From Monocercomonoides exilis (Eukaryota > Preaxostyla > Oxymonadida > Polymastigidae): a stretch of 64,000 nt of DNA. Where the stretch lies: NCBI GenBank assembly GCA_001643675.2, contig LSRY02000002.1, forward strand, positions 2,025,501-2,089,500, in the 5' to 3' direction. A model generated the notes under the pieces. That model ran no database searches, was not told where the DNA came from, and saw nothing but the letters and a program-made list of their open reading frames with translations. Shown piece by piece: positions 39,901-51,229 of the stretch. Numbering within the stretch: the first letter of the stretch is position 1; every line of letters begins with the position of its first letter. A program made the position numbers and the translations under genes.

Positions 39901-40834
39901 AGACCCAAAGTCCAAGTCTACAATTTGATCACTTTGAAAATAGTTTTTTAGAGGGTCGATATCTTCCTCCATGCAATCATCTGAATTTAAAATTGAAAAA
40001 TCATCATCTTCACAATCCATTGAGCCTTTTCCGAATTAATTTGAAATTCAATTTGTTTCATATGAAAGAATAAAGCAAACATTCGTTTAACTGAACTGTC
40101 CTTCTCGAACCTTCCGAAGATTCAGTTGAGTTTTCTATTAGAAAATTCAAGAATTTTTCCTCATCTGTTTTGCTGAGCTCTTGGTTTATCCATCAAAAAA
40201 ATATAGAAAAAAAATGTACCATTTTATCAAAAAATGAATCCAAACTTGATTTAGAGGGTGGAAGAGTTGGTTTATTAGGATATGGAATATCAAAAATTTC
40301 AGAAGAACTGTTTTGCTTTGCATGATTATAACTTCCGATTGTGCAGTTAAATCCAAACATAAGAAGCTGCTGATAGCTGAATTCGTGGCATAAACATTTG
40401 ATAATAGAAACTTTTGAATGAACATTGAGTTCATTATTGTATACAGATGCCAGCCTCATAACAACATATTTGTTTTTGTCTGTTGAAAAAGATTGAAACA
40501 TTATTGTTCAAAGAAAGAATACAGTAACAGAAAACGAAAAACCATTGAATATCTTCTGAATTTGAGGAAATAACTTTTTTCCTTTATTTGTATGTTGAAA
40601 CATGTATTCCATCAAAAGAACAGGGTCTCCGTATGACTGTTCTTCCAAAAATTTCCATGATTTGCTGCACTTTTCACTTTTCCTGGAACTTGACAATTCA
40701 GAAAACAATTTTCCTTCCATGATCATCATCCTATATTTCGTATTCGTTGATCTTAAAAAAAGAATTGATCTTTTCATTTTTTTCAAAATGCTAAATGACA
40801 GATGAAAATATAAAAGCTGATATGTGCTTTCCAT
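36959..40834 (-). CDS. Transposase-like protein with internal ubiquitin-specific protease (USP) domain
   Basis: Five exons, 40834-40543, 40479-40220, 40177-40081, 40025-37328 and 37241-36959, give 1,209 aa in one frame; the donors are GTTTTT, GTACAT, GTTTGC and GTATTT. Residues 1-215 resemble the N-terminal part of a transposase family (IIKCLCHEFSYQQLLMFGF, then FLIENSTESS..RTV). Residues about 375-675 are a USP: Cys box NFGNTCYLASL with Cys382, zinc-type CSVCGS and CEKCKH pairs, and His box YGHFFSL (His about 618) followed by W-x-LCNDENI. Residues about 835-1120 return to transposase-like sequence: RRTDLCHLCEMY, LFDFKENW, FMCDTGPHF and HGKCECDGEFG, giving a plausible D-D-E/D set. Catalytic residues of both activities look intact. 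I cannot name the transposase family with certainty. The third junction (42-bp intron) is the weakest. Confidence 0.78.
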
Positions 40835-41280
40835 GAATTTTTTGACTTTTCATTTTAATTTTTCTAAGAAAGCTTCAATTTTTAAGTTTTTTCTTCCAAT
40901 GAATTATATGAAATGTTCTGATGACTTTGAAGGCATGCGATCAATATGATACGATTGAACATGTTGGAACATGCATTTAAAAAGAAAAGCAGAAGCATTT
41001 CGGTTCGTGCAGTTCAAATAAAGATGCATATGAAGAATTATCCACATTATAAAGATCAGAAATAACAAATCATCAATAAAACAAGAACAGAGAAAAAAAT
41101 GTCAAAAAAACAATTTGAATTGTGTCGTCTGTACAGCAAGGGAGGATGATTATGTTAGTATTTGTCAACTTAGCTAATGAAATCGGATTAAATTAATTTT
41201 TGGAGATGAATAAGTTGAAAAAAGAATTAGAGGAAGAGGAAGAGGAAATAGAAGCAGGAGGAAAAGATAAATTGGAAGGT
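40835..41280. other. Intergenic stretch, no gene recognised
   Basis: This region upstream of the transposase/USP gene holds a purine-rich run near 41225-41265 that could encode a short Glu-rich peptide but has no support as a gene. No inverted repeat matching the other flank of the fusion gene was found by eye. Confidence 0.45.
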
Positions 41281-42174
41281 TTAATCTGAACAACTTCTGT
41301 TTGAACTACATGTTGTTAATTGCGAAGAATAGCTTTGGAAGAAAAGGTGGAGGAATACGAAGAAGATGGATGATGAATCATTAGGCGATATTACCTTCTT
41401 TACTCCATCTGAACTCAGTTCAGGTGAAATTACTTTCAAATCTGCATTCGATTCTTCTTCTTCTTCTTCTTCCTTCGCCTCGTCCTCCTTCTCTAAGAAA
41501 AAAAGCAGCCATCCAAAAAGAAATTCAACAGTATCTCCGCAAAACCCATTGAGCAACAGAGGAACTGTTAATGATGATGCAAAATACTCTTTTTCTTTTT
41601 CTTTTTCTTCTTTAACTTCTTCTTTAACTTCTTCTTTCTCTTCCTCTTCTTCTTCTTTATCTCCTTCTTCATTCTTTTCATCCTCTTCTTTAATTTTTTT
41701 CGAAGCTGTACAGAAAAACCCATCTGTTGCTTCTTCTTCTGCTCTCCTGTTCTCCCGTCGGATGTCATCGGCTGAAAAAATACTTTACACTTCAGGTTCT
41801 ACAAAATGCTGCTTGTCTGAATCCGCCTCAGCCACTGCCTTCACAGACCTCAGCCGACTCAGCCCAAACGCCTCCACAACCAGCAGAGCCATCGCTTCTT
41901 CCAGCTTCCTCTGGTTCTCTTTAATTCTCTTCACAAACTCTCCGTGCGCAATCGGACGCCCACCTTTCTCTTCATCCTCATCACCTCCCTCTCTCCCTCC
42001 TTCTTCTTTTCCCTCTTTTTCTCCATTTTCTTCTCCCTCTTTGCCTCCCTCTTTTCCTCTCCTTTCTCCTTCCTCTGCCTCTTCTCGCTTCTCCAAAATA
42101 GTCAGCGCAATTGAAGCTGGAGACAAAACCGCATCCTCCATCCTCAACCCCTCCGCCTCCAGCCCCTTCTCCAC
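41281..42174 (-). CDS. Possible Glu/Lys-rich protein, low complexity
   Basis: The minus strand is purine-rich and largely open. One piece, 42174-41785, reads MEKGLEAEGLRMEDAV..., a Gly/Glu/Lys-rich segment, then GEFVKRIKENQRKLEEAMAL. A second open stretch down to 41281 is rich in GAA codons (KEEEEEREEEVKEEVKEEKE). The two are not in one frame without an intron, and no clean junction was found. The plus strand is also open over 41366-42274 as a Ser-rich frame, a consequence of the TTC/GAA bias. The strand choice rests only on the helix-like sequence and on the clear spliced gene next to it on the same strand. Confidence 0.3.
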
Positions 42175-42238
42175 AATCTCTCCCGCTTTTCACACTGCAT
42201 CTCCTCGCCCCATCACTTCGATATCCGGTTTCTTCTTG

Positions 42239-43235
42239 CTAAATGTCTTTCTTCTGGTGAATCAATCTGCATGATGGGTCAAATAGATCTTTTATCGATG
42301 GGAACGCATTCACATTCTCCACTACAAAAATCCGCTTACTCTCTTTCTTCGTTTCCACTGACGCTGCAAGCGAGGGAAGTGGCGCTTCATGCTCAACTGG
42401 AAGTATTGTAGAAAGAGCCACATCGTAGGCACACAACACCCTCATTCAACAACACCCTCCATGCTTCAGCATTACCTCGCGGAGCTTGTAGAATACTCAG
42501 CAACGAGTTCTTTTGAGTTGAATTCACTTCATCTGTTTTTTATACTACAATCCACAGCCGTTTCTCGATGTTGTCCATCGCTCCTGTTGACGTAAATGAT
42601 GCAGCCACTGCAAATACATCCGAATGGTCAATTTCTGGCTCTGATGACAATGATGAAATCTGTTCATTCACTGTTACCTATTTCTCTTCTCTTCTCCGCC
42701 TCAACAATGGAGAAGCTGTCGAAGAATACCAATGTCTCAGAGATAAGTGAAGAATTCTGCACTTCGATGGCAAAATGAAGCTTTCTCGTGAATCCAACAG
42801 TTTCTGCTTGAAGCTCCACAGGCGAAACTGGCACAGCATCTGCATTCGGATCAGAAAGATCAACCAACTGGGAATGCTCTCCGTTCTCGAGTAATGGGAA
42901 CAGATGGAAAAGAATTTCTTCAGCTGAAAAGTTGAAATGGGAAGATGAAGAAGAAGCTATGCTGACAATGAATGAATTATCGTTCTGAACCAAAATCAGA
43001 AGAATTAAATGACAGTCATATGAAAAGATCAACTCAGAAATGGAGAATGAATCAGTTGCTGTCATTTGTTTAATCTGTTGGATTAAGGCAAAAATCCCAC
43101 AGAAGCCATGAGGCATCAGAAAGATTCAATATAATAAAAGTCATTCCGATCTCAAAATCTGAATACTGCCAAGCTCTTGTTCATGATGAAAAACATCTTT
43201 TCTGGTTTGGGGCGTGTTTTCTTGCCTGCCTTCAT
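42239..43235 (-). CDS. Unrecognised 261-aa protein, five exons
   Basis: Exons 43235-43167, 43074-42678, 42640-42549, 42509-42440 and 42396-42239 join in frame to 261 aa starting MKAGKKTRPKPEKMFFIMNK. The introns are short (92, 37, 39 and 43 bp), with donors GTATTC, GTAACA, GTAGTA and GTGTTG. The beginning forms alternating hydrophobic strands (LIFSYDCHLILLILVQNDNS), followed by acidic loops and two helix-like segments (LWINSLLSILQAPRGN and AEAWRVLLNEVE). There is no signal peptide and no motif I can name. Consistent phase across four junctions is the main evidence that it is real. Function unknown. Confidence 0.5.
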
Positions 43236-44200
43236 TTTCCTTTCGAAATAAATAACATTTTCAATTACTGTTAAAAATATCCTTCCTCAAGCAAGTTTCT
43301 TTGTTTCCATTTCATTTTTCTCTTTATCTCTGAGGCTGACGCAATTGATGAAGAATTCACAACAGATGAAGCGGATGACGATAAAGAAGGAAATGCTGAG
43401 TGACATGATGTTGATTCATTTGAAGCAGAAGAAGATGAAGATGATGAAAGAATCGATTGGGGTGATTGAAAATTGAGAAGATGAGATCCAATAAATATCA
43501 ACGGAAAAATTCTGTGAAATTCTCATCTTCAGGATTATGTCTTTTTCTGGCAAACAATATTCCTCGAATTCATAACAATCTCAACATGACCCTTTCTCTC
43601 TTTTGAACAAAACATACAACGCACGCGCCAATCTTTTTTTCATTCTATTTTTTTCTATTTTTGCTTCCCTTTTTTCACAAAAACCATCTTTCCACAAAAA
43701 AGGATCTTTTTGTCAAAGTCCGATTATTTGCATCTTCATCATATCTTGAATTTTATCAATCTTCATTTCATTTTCCTTTTCTGCTTTTCTTCTCTTCAAA
43801 TCTATATAACCCCTCGCTCTTTCAACATCCAGAATAAAAAATAAATGACAATTACTTTAATAAAAAATAACAAAAAACCTTCTCAACAATTTTATAAGCA
43901 ATTTTCTACATTTCATTCCCTTTCAATGCTCGTTTTCCTCCAATGAAAATTCATTATTCTTTTAGTTTTCAAGTGTTTCATCATCTTGTTCACGAAAAAT
44001 CTTTTTCAAAGATCTTTTCACATTCAATTTCTCCAATTTCCAGAACATTAGAAAAAAGTGAGCACCATATTTTATTTTGATTTTGTCGATCTTGTCAATA
44101 AATCGAAATGATATCATTCCAACCCCATTATGCTGCGCACTTTCCCGAGATATCAACTGATCGAATCAAATATTCAACACAGAAAAGAACATATTGTCCA
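43236..44200. other. Region without a supported gene
   Basis: A Ser-rich open stretch on the minus strand at 43501-43271 contains repeated TCA/TCT codons but has no partner exon I can join. The remainder is AT-rich with short frames. Confidence 0.4.
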
Positions 44201-44988
44201 TTCATCAAATAATTCACATTCCTGAGCTCTGAAAAGGATACAGATAGAAGCACCTTCAAAGTGAATAGAACAATGAAAAATACAAACATGCAGATATTTT
44301 CATCAAGTTTTAAAGTTGTTGTATTTCCCTTGATAATCCAATTTCCAAATATAATCAGATAAAAATCAACATTGTTTTTCCAGCGATTCGTACAAACATG
44401 GGAAAGAATATATCCCATTTTGCATGACAAATTCGTTCACCGATCACTCATTTTGCAAATTGATATTCCTATTCAAAGAAAACTGTTCGATCATTTCATC
44501 CATGACTCATTAAAAATAAATATCAAACATCTCATTTTCCGTAAATACTTTCCAATGGAAATGCAAAATACGATTGTGTGAAAGCAAGCATTTTTTATGA
44601 TTCTTTTTCAGTTTTACCAATTCGCCTATTTCTTCAATCCAAACATGTGGACTTCAACGTGAATTATTATAATGTTGTTGTTTTCAACACACAATCTGTT
44701 TTCGCGAATGCAGTCAACGAGTGGAACCGAAAGAATAAATGGTTTGCGTTCATTGATGCATTTGCACACTGTAAAATGTGATTTTTCAACTTTATTTTTT
44801 CAGAAATGTTTCATGATCTGGTGCATTGTAATGAGGATGAGCAAAGACTGAAAATAGAAGAAATGATTAAAGAAAGGAAAGTGCCTCTGAAAGATTCACT
44901 TTTGATGATGAAATTAATTGGACGTTGCAAAGCGCTGAAGATTAAATGGAACGCAAACTTTGATGCGTCTTCGCTGAATGAAAGATAA
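44200..44988 (+). CDS. Possible multi-exon gene, exons only partly joined
   Basis: Three coding-looking pieces lie in order. A first ends near 44330 (TDRSTFKVNRTMKNTNMQIF). A second starts after the TTTTTCCAG acceptor at about 44382 (RFVQTWERIYPILHDKF) and joins through a GTAAAT donor at about 44540 to LPIRLFLQSKHVDFNVN. A third begins after TTTTTTCAG near 44804 (MFHDLVHCNEDEQRLKIEEM) and ends at 44988. The last junction does not give a clean frame, so the model is incomplete or the gene is damaged. No family is recognised. Confidence 0.3.
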
Positions 44989-44994
44989 AAGAAG

Positions 44995-45899
44995 ATGATT
45001 GTGAAGGAAGAAAATAAAAAGAAAAAAAAAAACGAAAAGCTTTTTGCTGATTTTTGTGAATGTTATCTTTTGTTAAAACAACATATCAAACACAGAATTG
45101 ATGCTCATTTGAATATCTTTCCTTCTTAAAGTTGCACTGAAGAAAGAGGAAAACGAAGAAGCAAAAGAAGAAATGGAAAGGGAATTTCTTGTTTTGAAAA
45201 ACATTGGGATGTGGGTGGTATGCTTTATTTGTTTATGATTGATTGAATTGTTTTTGATTAGAGAATAGATTAGGATCTTAATAAAAGTGAATTCAAAGAG
45301 ATCATAAAATATCACCGAAAACATCACAACCTGACTTGTCTTGCACATCAATCAGATTGGGTATTATTGATGGACAGATTGAAAGATGAAAGAAACTTTG
45401 AAGAAGTAATTGTGAATGAGCTTCATTTCAAAAGAGATGCTAGAAGAGATCTTGAAGAGCTAACAAGATGTCTTGATTGGAAGAGGAAAGAAGGAGACGA
45501 AGAAGGAAAAGAAACGAAAGAAGAGATTGTTTTATTTAGATGGATCCAAATGTTGGATTATTATTTTAACAAAAGCAAATTGAAGAATGAAGAATTTGCT
45601 GGACTTATGAGCAGCATTGTTTAGGTGTCTCGAGCATCAAGGGATTTCAACAGAATGATTAACAAGAATTGCATTCATTTATGGAAGCAACAGAGAACGA
45701 AGCTATCAAAGTTGAAGACTTGTTGGAAAGTGGAGCTGTTGGTGCTGATTTGGAGGGGATGCAGCTGTCAGCATTAAAACACGATTTGATGTTGAATTGT
45801 TTTGCTTTCTTTATGTTTATTTCAAGAAGATTGAAAGAAAAGGAGAAAGAAGAAAAAAAAGAATTGAAAAGAAAAGAGTTGAAAAGGAAAGTGCTTTAA
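44995..45899 (+). CDS. Possible charged, helical protein, unknown
   Basis: A frame starting at ATG 44995 (MIVKEENKKKKKNEKLFADF) can be spliced near 45052 to a Lys/Glu stretch (ALKKEENEEAKEEMEREFLV). A GTATGC..GATTAG/ATTAG intron near 45218-45274 then joins it to DLNKSEFKEIIKYHRKHHN, and the frame runs to a stop at 45624. A further open piece, 45669-45899 (SFMEATENEAIKVEDLLESG), looks like a following exon, but the junction is unclear. The composition suggests a mostly helical, charged protein. It resembles no family I know. Confidence 0.4.
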
Positions 45900-46204
45900 A
45901 AGATGGAAGAAGAAGGATACGAAGATATTATCACAAGCTTTCATGAAATATTTGATTTTCTTTACAGAATATTTAATGATGATAATTTTTCTTTGAACTT
46001 TTCATATTATTTTGCATTCATTTGAATCAAAAGAGCTTTTTCAAATTTTGATTTTTCGGAAATTGTTATTGTTAAGTCAGAAAAAGAAAGGAAACAAAAA
46101 AAGAAGGAGAGAGGAAGAATTTGATAACAATCAGAAAAGAGTCTTTTTCAGCGATACGTGTAACTTTAATCATTCATTCTTCAACACATTTTCATTCTCT
46201 TTTA

Positions 46205-46345
46205 TTCTAATCTTTCCTTCTTCCTCTTCCTCTTCCTCTTCATTTTCCTTTTACTCATTTTCATCCTCTTCCTCTTCGTTCTTTTTTTTTCTCTTCTTTC
46301 TCTTCTTCTTCATCCTCTTCATCTGTTTTTTCTTCTTCAGCCAAA
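46205..46345. repeat. Polypyrimidine CTT/CTC low-complexity tract
   Basis: A run of CTTCCTCTT and TTCTTC type repeats on the plus strand (GA-rich on the minus strand). It opens reading frames on both strands without coding signal and is treated as simple sequence. The area from 45900 to 47266 around it shows no supported gene. Confidence 0.6.
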
Positions 46346-47266
46346 CAAAAAACGAAAGAAGAAACAAAAGAAACAGTCAAAAAAGTGAATACAAAAGAGA
46401 AGGCAAAGCAAACACAGTTTGAAATTGATGAATACAAAAAGGAAAGATCATTCTCTCCTTTTTTTTTCTTCGACATCACCATTGACTGCCTTATATATAT
46501 ACATGACAATCAGTGCAAATGAAGATGAGGATGATACAGAACAAAATTGAACATTTTTTTATGATAACAAAAAAGACAATAGCATTATCACTCCAAAGTA
46601 GAGAAGCTGGAAAAGGAAAATATGGTTTCGCTTCGTTTTAGATTGTTAGCGACAAGGAATGCGATTCATTAAATGGAATGAGATGAACCTCTTTATTCTC
46701 GTTTACAAGCTTCCTCATCATGCTCTTCATTTTAGCATCCTCTAAATTTCTCCTTATGTTTCAATGCCTTTTATAATTTACCCTTCTCTGCGTTCGCCTG
46801 TTCTTGTTTGAATTGGCTTGATGCTTCATTTGATTACAATTGAAGAGAAAAGGTAACTTTTTGCTCTTAAGCGTAAATGATGATTTAGAAATAGTTGAAT
46901 AGAATCAAAACCTCCATCTGAACAAGATAAGTATGAGGAAGAAGAAAAAAAAGAGGTGAAATAAAAAGAACAGGAAAATGATCGAAAACTCTGATCAGAT
47001 AAAAAGACGTTGAATAAGTTGAAAGCATGTTTGCAGACAAAGGCTGTTGATTTTGCAAAACATATTCATATGAACACATCTTATTGAGGAGAGTGTTAAT
47101 TCTGATAGCACAAGGCAAATGGATTGGAGACGAACAGGCGGAATACGCAGAGCCAAAAGAGAATGAAATGATATATAAATTTATGAAGCATATGAATCGA
47201 AAACAGTTGCAGCAATTGACCTTCAATTCGCGATTTTAGAATAACTGCTAAACTGTTATAGCACAA

Positions 47267-47980
47267 ATGTGTTTCATGATTCCTATCTTCTTTTTCTTCA
47301 CAATTATTGTATCATCGCCTTTTTTCCCAATCAAATGTTTTATTAACCATTCTTTCAATCTTCACTGGAGCAAATTTTCCGAATGGCATAATGATATCTT
47401 CTTCTTCAATAATCTTTTAATAGATTTATCAGGAGTTTTATTCCAACTTTCAGAGCAGTTTTTTTCCTGTGAAAATTCCGAAAATCAGTCGAAAACAGAC
47501 TTGTCAAATGGAAGTGAGATGAAACATGTGAAATCGATCGAAAAAGCACATACAAAAGGAGCAAATGTGAAAAAGAAGAAGAAGAGAAAAAGGCGGAAAG
47601 AAGTGGATTTTGAATACTTCATTTGGAGTTTGTTTCATAATAATAGGTTTAACAAGAATTTAACAAGTTTTCAATTGTGCAGTTTAAAAGCTTTAAAATC
47701 TGTTTTATTTCGAACTTGATCATCAGATTCTTCAAAAATTTCAAAAGTTCAATTGTTTCTTTTGAAATCCTAAAGCACGTCATTCTTTGATCAGCTCCTC
47801 CACTGGATTCCCACACACAAACCCATTAGAACAAGCATGTTTTCTGAAGATGATGTGATGAACGAACTTTCGCAATCTTCATCCACGGCATTTGGTGATT
47901 CAAGTTTCATGATGGGTGGAGAGACAGCCAGAGGTCTGGGGAGGAGAGGGATATTTGGATTAGCAGAACTGGAGTTGTGA
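47267..47980 (+). CDS. Unrecognised 206-aa protein, two exons
   Basis: Exon 1 (47267-47701) and exon 2 (47795-47980) join in phase 0 through a 93-bp GTTTTA..GATCAG intron to give 206 aa. The start MCFMIPIFFFFTIIVSS is hydrophobic and could be a signal anchor, or the piece could be an internal exon of a longer gene. Further features are a Lys/Arg run (KKKKKRKRRKEVDFEYFIW), LCSLKALKSLLHW across the junction, and an acidic Ser-rich tail (MFSEDDVMNELSQSSS) ending GLGRRGIFGLAELEL. No family is recognised. Support comes from the frame continuity and the ordinary composition of the second exon. Confidence 0.4.
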
Positions 47981-49731
47981 ATCGAATGAAACATCAGCAC
48001 GTTGCACATTCAGCCCAATTGAAAATGAATACAAATCAGTATTCTCATGGAGCTTGAATGAAAAGAAAATGAATGTGGAAAAAAAGAAAAATAAAAATAA
48101 AAATAAGGTTGTCAATTTTCATTTTTCTTTCTTTCTTTTCTTTCTTTTTTTGTTTTGTCTTATCTTGTTTTTGAATTCAAAAATGAAGCATTCTCAAAAT
48201 ATTTCATTATCAAAAATCCAGAAGATTATTGATTATTTATTATATTGTGAAATGAGAAAATATAAAAATCACATTTTTGATAGGCAAATTTCAATGTATT
48301 TCCTCAGTCGATCATGGAATAATTAGACTGATTTTTGTGTGTGAGAAAATATTTGTTCCCAACTGTTAGAAATGATTATGATTCATTGTAACTTGCTATT
48401 AATTCTTTATTTCCTTCTTTTTCCATTTGTTAAAAAAAATCCATTTTTGAAGGATTATTAAACGCTTTGCCAATTTGATCAACTTGTATTCCTTTCTGTC
48501 TCCAATTAACGTTCATAAAAAATTCCAGATATTCATATGCCACATTGAAATGCAATGCTGTTTGTTGTTACTAATCCAAAACAACAAAATAAGTTCGGTT
48601 TATCAGCAAGGCATCAACTAATATGTGTTCGGTTAAGCGGACTCTTCTCATCTGTTAAATGTTGTAATAACATATTTCTATGAAATGATTAATAACCTTA
48701 TTTAATGATTAAATCATACTGTGAGTGAATCCAGAATATTTTAAATACCACAAACGGTGAATAAGAAATATAAAACAAAAACGCTCAAAACCTTTGTTTT
48801 CTTGTTATCTCTTCATTCGTTTCATTTTCTTATTCAAGTGGTTGATTCATCACCTTTTTCACTTTTATCAACAACTCAAACATTCTTTTTCTGCCATTCT
48901 TTCAAATTTCGAAATTTACTCTTTCATATTCTATATTTCACTTAAGAGATCAATTTATTGAAAAAAATAGAAATAATTCTTCTTTCTTTTCAATAAACTC
49001 TTCAGTATTCAAACACAGAAAAGCAAATGATTTGAACAAACCAATTATTGCATTTTTAACAAGAAATCTTTGCTGAATCCAAATGCTCAATATCAATTTC
49101 GCTTTTCGCGTCCTCAGCAACCACAGTAATTAGGGTTTCTTTTTATCGTTCAAATGAATGACTTGAAGAAAAATATTTTCTGAAATACAATATTTAGAAA
49201 AATTTTTGATATATATCATATTTGATCAAAGCCAAAAATAAATGATAAAAAAAAATTAAAAACATCAAAATGAATAGGAAATGAAAAGAAAATACCAAAA
49301 ACAACACATTGAATTCGATTAAAATTGAAAAACATTGTTGATTTGTTGCAAAATTCAAGGACCGAAAAATTGTATGATTTCAAAAATAATGACCCATATA
49401 TTGAATTCAATAGTGTTGTATGTTTTTTACTCAATTCTTGGAGTGGAGACCCAGAGGTTGTGTTGCTTCGAAATCATTGCATTTTTGAATTTTGCCCATC
49501 TGTACGTCACATTTTTTTATGAATAATCTTTACAAAATTTAATGGTTTTCGATTTCCATTTTCAGCTAAGTCATGTAATGCACAATCCAACAAAATCTGT
49601 TTGCTCTCATTTTTGTGAAACTTCCTTTTCAATATATATTTTTTTTTAATTACTGTTTTCACTTTTTTTTTGTGGAATAGACAATCTAAAAAAACAAAGA
49701 GATTCGACAACTTTGTCTTTCTCACTTTTAG
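47981..49731. other. AT-rich stretch, possibly holding 5' remnants of the acetyltransferase
   Basis: The region is AT-rich with short frames. At 49325-49400 the plus strand reads IVDLLQNSRTEKLYDFKNND, which could be a decayed N-terminal part of the acetyltransferase that follows, since that family has an L-Y-D segment there, but the junction is not visible. Confidence 0.4.
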
Positions 49732-50340
49732 GAATATGGAGAAGGGACAACACTTGTTCCCCCATTTGCTACTGATTACGCTTTCAACATTTCAATAGGA
49801 AAAAGGGTGTTTATAAATTCTAATTGTTCATTTTTGGATGGAGCAGGCATTGCAATTAAGGATGATGTATTTATTGCGCCTCATGTTAAACTGATGGCTA
49901 TGGGTCATCCTATGAGGGCTTCTGAGCGTCGTTTTCAAGATGATAAAGGGTAAATATTCAACGTTGGTGCGCCAATTCACGCGAAGCATGATGCATGGAT
50001 CGGATGTGGATGTGGAGTCACTCCTGGAGTGACTATAGGTGCTCGTTCTGTCATAGGTGCAGGAGCTGTGGTCACTCGCGACATTCCTGATGATGGAGTT
50101 GCAGTTGGAAATCCAGTAAAGGTTATTCGAATAATTGATAATCGTGATGTTCTCGATAAACCAACTTTATAAGCTGAACTGGCTGCATTGAAAGAGAAAG
50201 CAAACACAACAATCAGCTCTCTTCGTTCACTTGAATTTACGATTTCTCTTCAGAAGGAGTTGCAAAAAAAGAAATCAGGATCTTTTTCAAAGGGCAGACA
50301 ATTTCATTCGATGAACAAAGATCTGATTTCTACGAAGTAA
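49732..50340 (+). pseudogene. Maltose/galactoside-type O-acetyltransferase, broken by two stops
   Basis: After a TTTTAG acceptor the frame reads EYGEGTTLVPPFATDYAFN, then left-handed beta-helix hexapeptides (ISIGKRVFINSNCSF, IAIKDDVFIAPHVKL), the catalytic-loop region MGHPMRASERR, AWIGCGCGVTPGVTIGARS, VIGAGAVVTRDIPD and VAVGNPVKVIR. This is the LacA/Maa/NodL family, which transfers acetyl from acetyl-CoA to sugars. In-frame TAA codons interrupt it at 49951-49953 and 50170-50172 without any frameshift, and the usual N-terminal helical part is missing or degraded. The C-terminal extension (AELAALKEKANTTISSLRSL) is helical. The family is mostly bacterial, so an origin by lateral transfer is likely. 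It lies 240 bp from the DIRS element. Confidence 0.8.
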
Positions 50341-50582
50341 TTATAAAGAATAGGCACTATATGAAGAGCTACTATCTATTTATTGTTTTTTTCATTAAAC
50401 TGTGTGCATATTGCAATCTCTCATCTTTCAGATAAAAAGAGAGTTCATACTTAAGTGTAAGATGCACGAATGGGTCATTACAAAATAAATTGGTATTTAT
50501 ATTTGTGTATTTTCAAATTTTTCAGTAATTTTTTTATTTCTCAACACCATTCCAAAAAGAACTTTATTCCATGTTTCATTTT
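50341..50582. other. Short AT-rich spacer before the DIRS element
   Basis: 240 bp with no reading frame. No target duplication with the far side of the element is expected for a tyrosine-recombinase element, and none is seen. Confidence 0.4.
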
Positions 50583-50660
50583 TCGTGGAGAACAATCTAT
50601 CTACGACACATCATTATTATGGGAGTGAGAGCGCCTTATTAAGGGCTCTGTCGTTCACAA
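50583..50660 (+). repeat. DIRS terminal inverted repeat, 3' end of element
   Basis: Contains GAGAACAATCTATCTACGAC, then TATTATGGGAGTGAGAGCGC and CTTATTAAGGGCTC. The core matches the reverse complement of 55025-55070 with few differences. The outermost 25 bp are complementary to 51051-51077. Confidence 0.9.
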
Positions 50661-51050
50661 AGTGATGTGAAAATGGATGAAGCGGAAAAGAATTAGAACT
50701 TTAATAAACAAAAAGTGCAAAAACAAAGTGCACTGAGGTGTGGTCGAGGTCGAATGCTGCTGTGGCCCGTGCGCTGGGTTTAGTGTTGTTAAGATTTTGG
50801 CTTAAGCTTCGACTTAGGCTTCGGCTTTGGGTAAGGTCGTTGCTTCAGTCGTTGTTATTGAAATTGTTCAATGCGAGTTAACTTGCTGTTATGTTGGCTT
50901 ATTCTTCTTGCTTGGTCTTCGGTTGATTCACATTTCTCGACACCAGTTCTTTCTTCTCTCTGTTTCGCTTACTAACTCTCTCTCTCTCCAATCCTGTAAT
51001 TTCTTTATAATGAGTGGTGGGAAGAGCTACGCTCAGGGCGTGCAAGAGAG

Positions 51051-51140
51051 GTGTCGTAGATAGATTGTTCTCCACGGATTTAAGTGCAGAGCACCTTAAT
51101 TCTTCAGAACAATCGTGATCTTCACCACCTCTCTATTATG
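51051..51140 (+). repeat. DIRS internal complementary region
   Basis: The first part (GTGTCGTAGATAGATTGTTC, about 51051-51077) is the reverse complement of the left outer end. The second part (TAAGTGCAGAGCACC..TCTCTATTATGG, about 51080-51140) is the reverse complement of the right outer end. In DIRS elements such a region templates the joining of the two ends into a circle. Finding it confirms the element class. Confidence 0.92.
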
Positions 51141-51229
51141 GAAGTGACAATTATTGTGCTTATCTCCAGTTACTTTGTGTCTGCTTGTGTGACGAATAAA
51201 GGTCTCATTGTGCTGAAAATGAACTCGAT

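Noticed and set aside
41120-41160. Possible U6-like snRNA segment (CAGCAAGGGAGGATGAT)
   Set aside because: Only a short partial resemblance; no 5' stem, no ACAGAG box and no T-run terminator in place.
41366-42274. Plus-strand Ser-rich open frame of 302 codons
   Set aside because: It is mostly TCT/TTC repeats opposite GAA-rich sequence, overlaps the minus-strand candidate, and has no domain. Kept only as an alternative.
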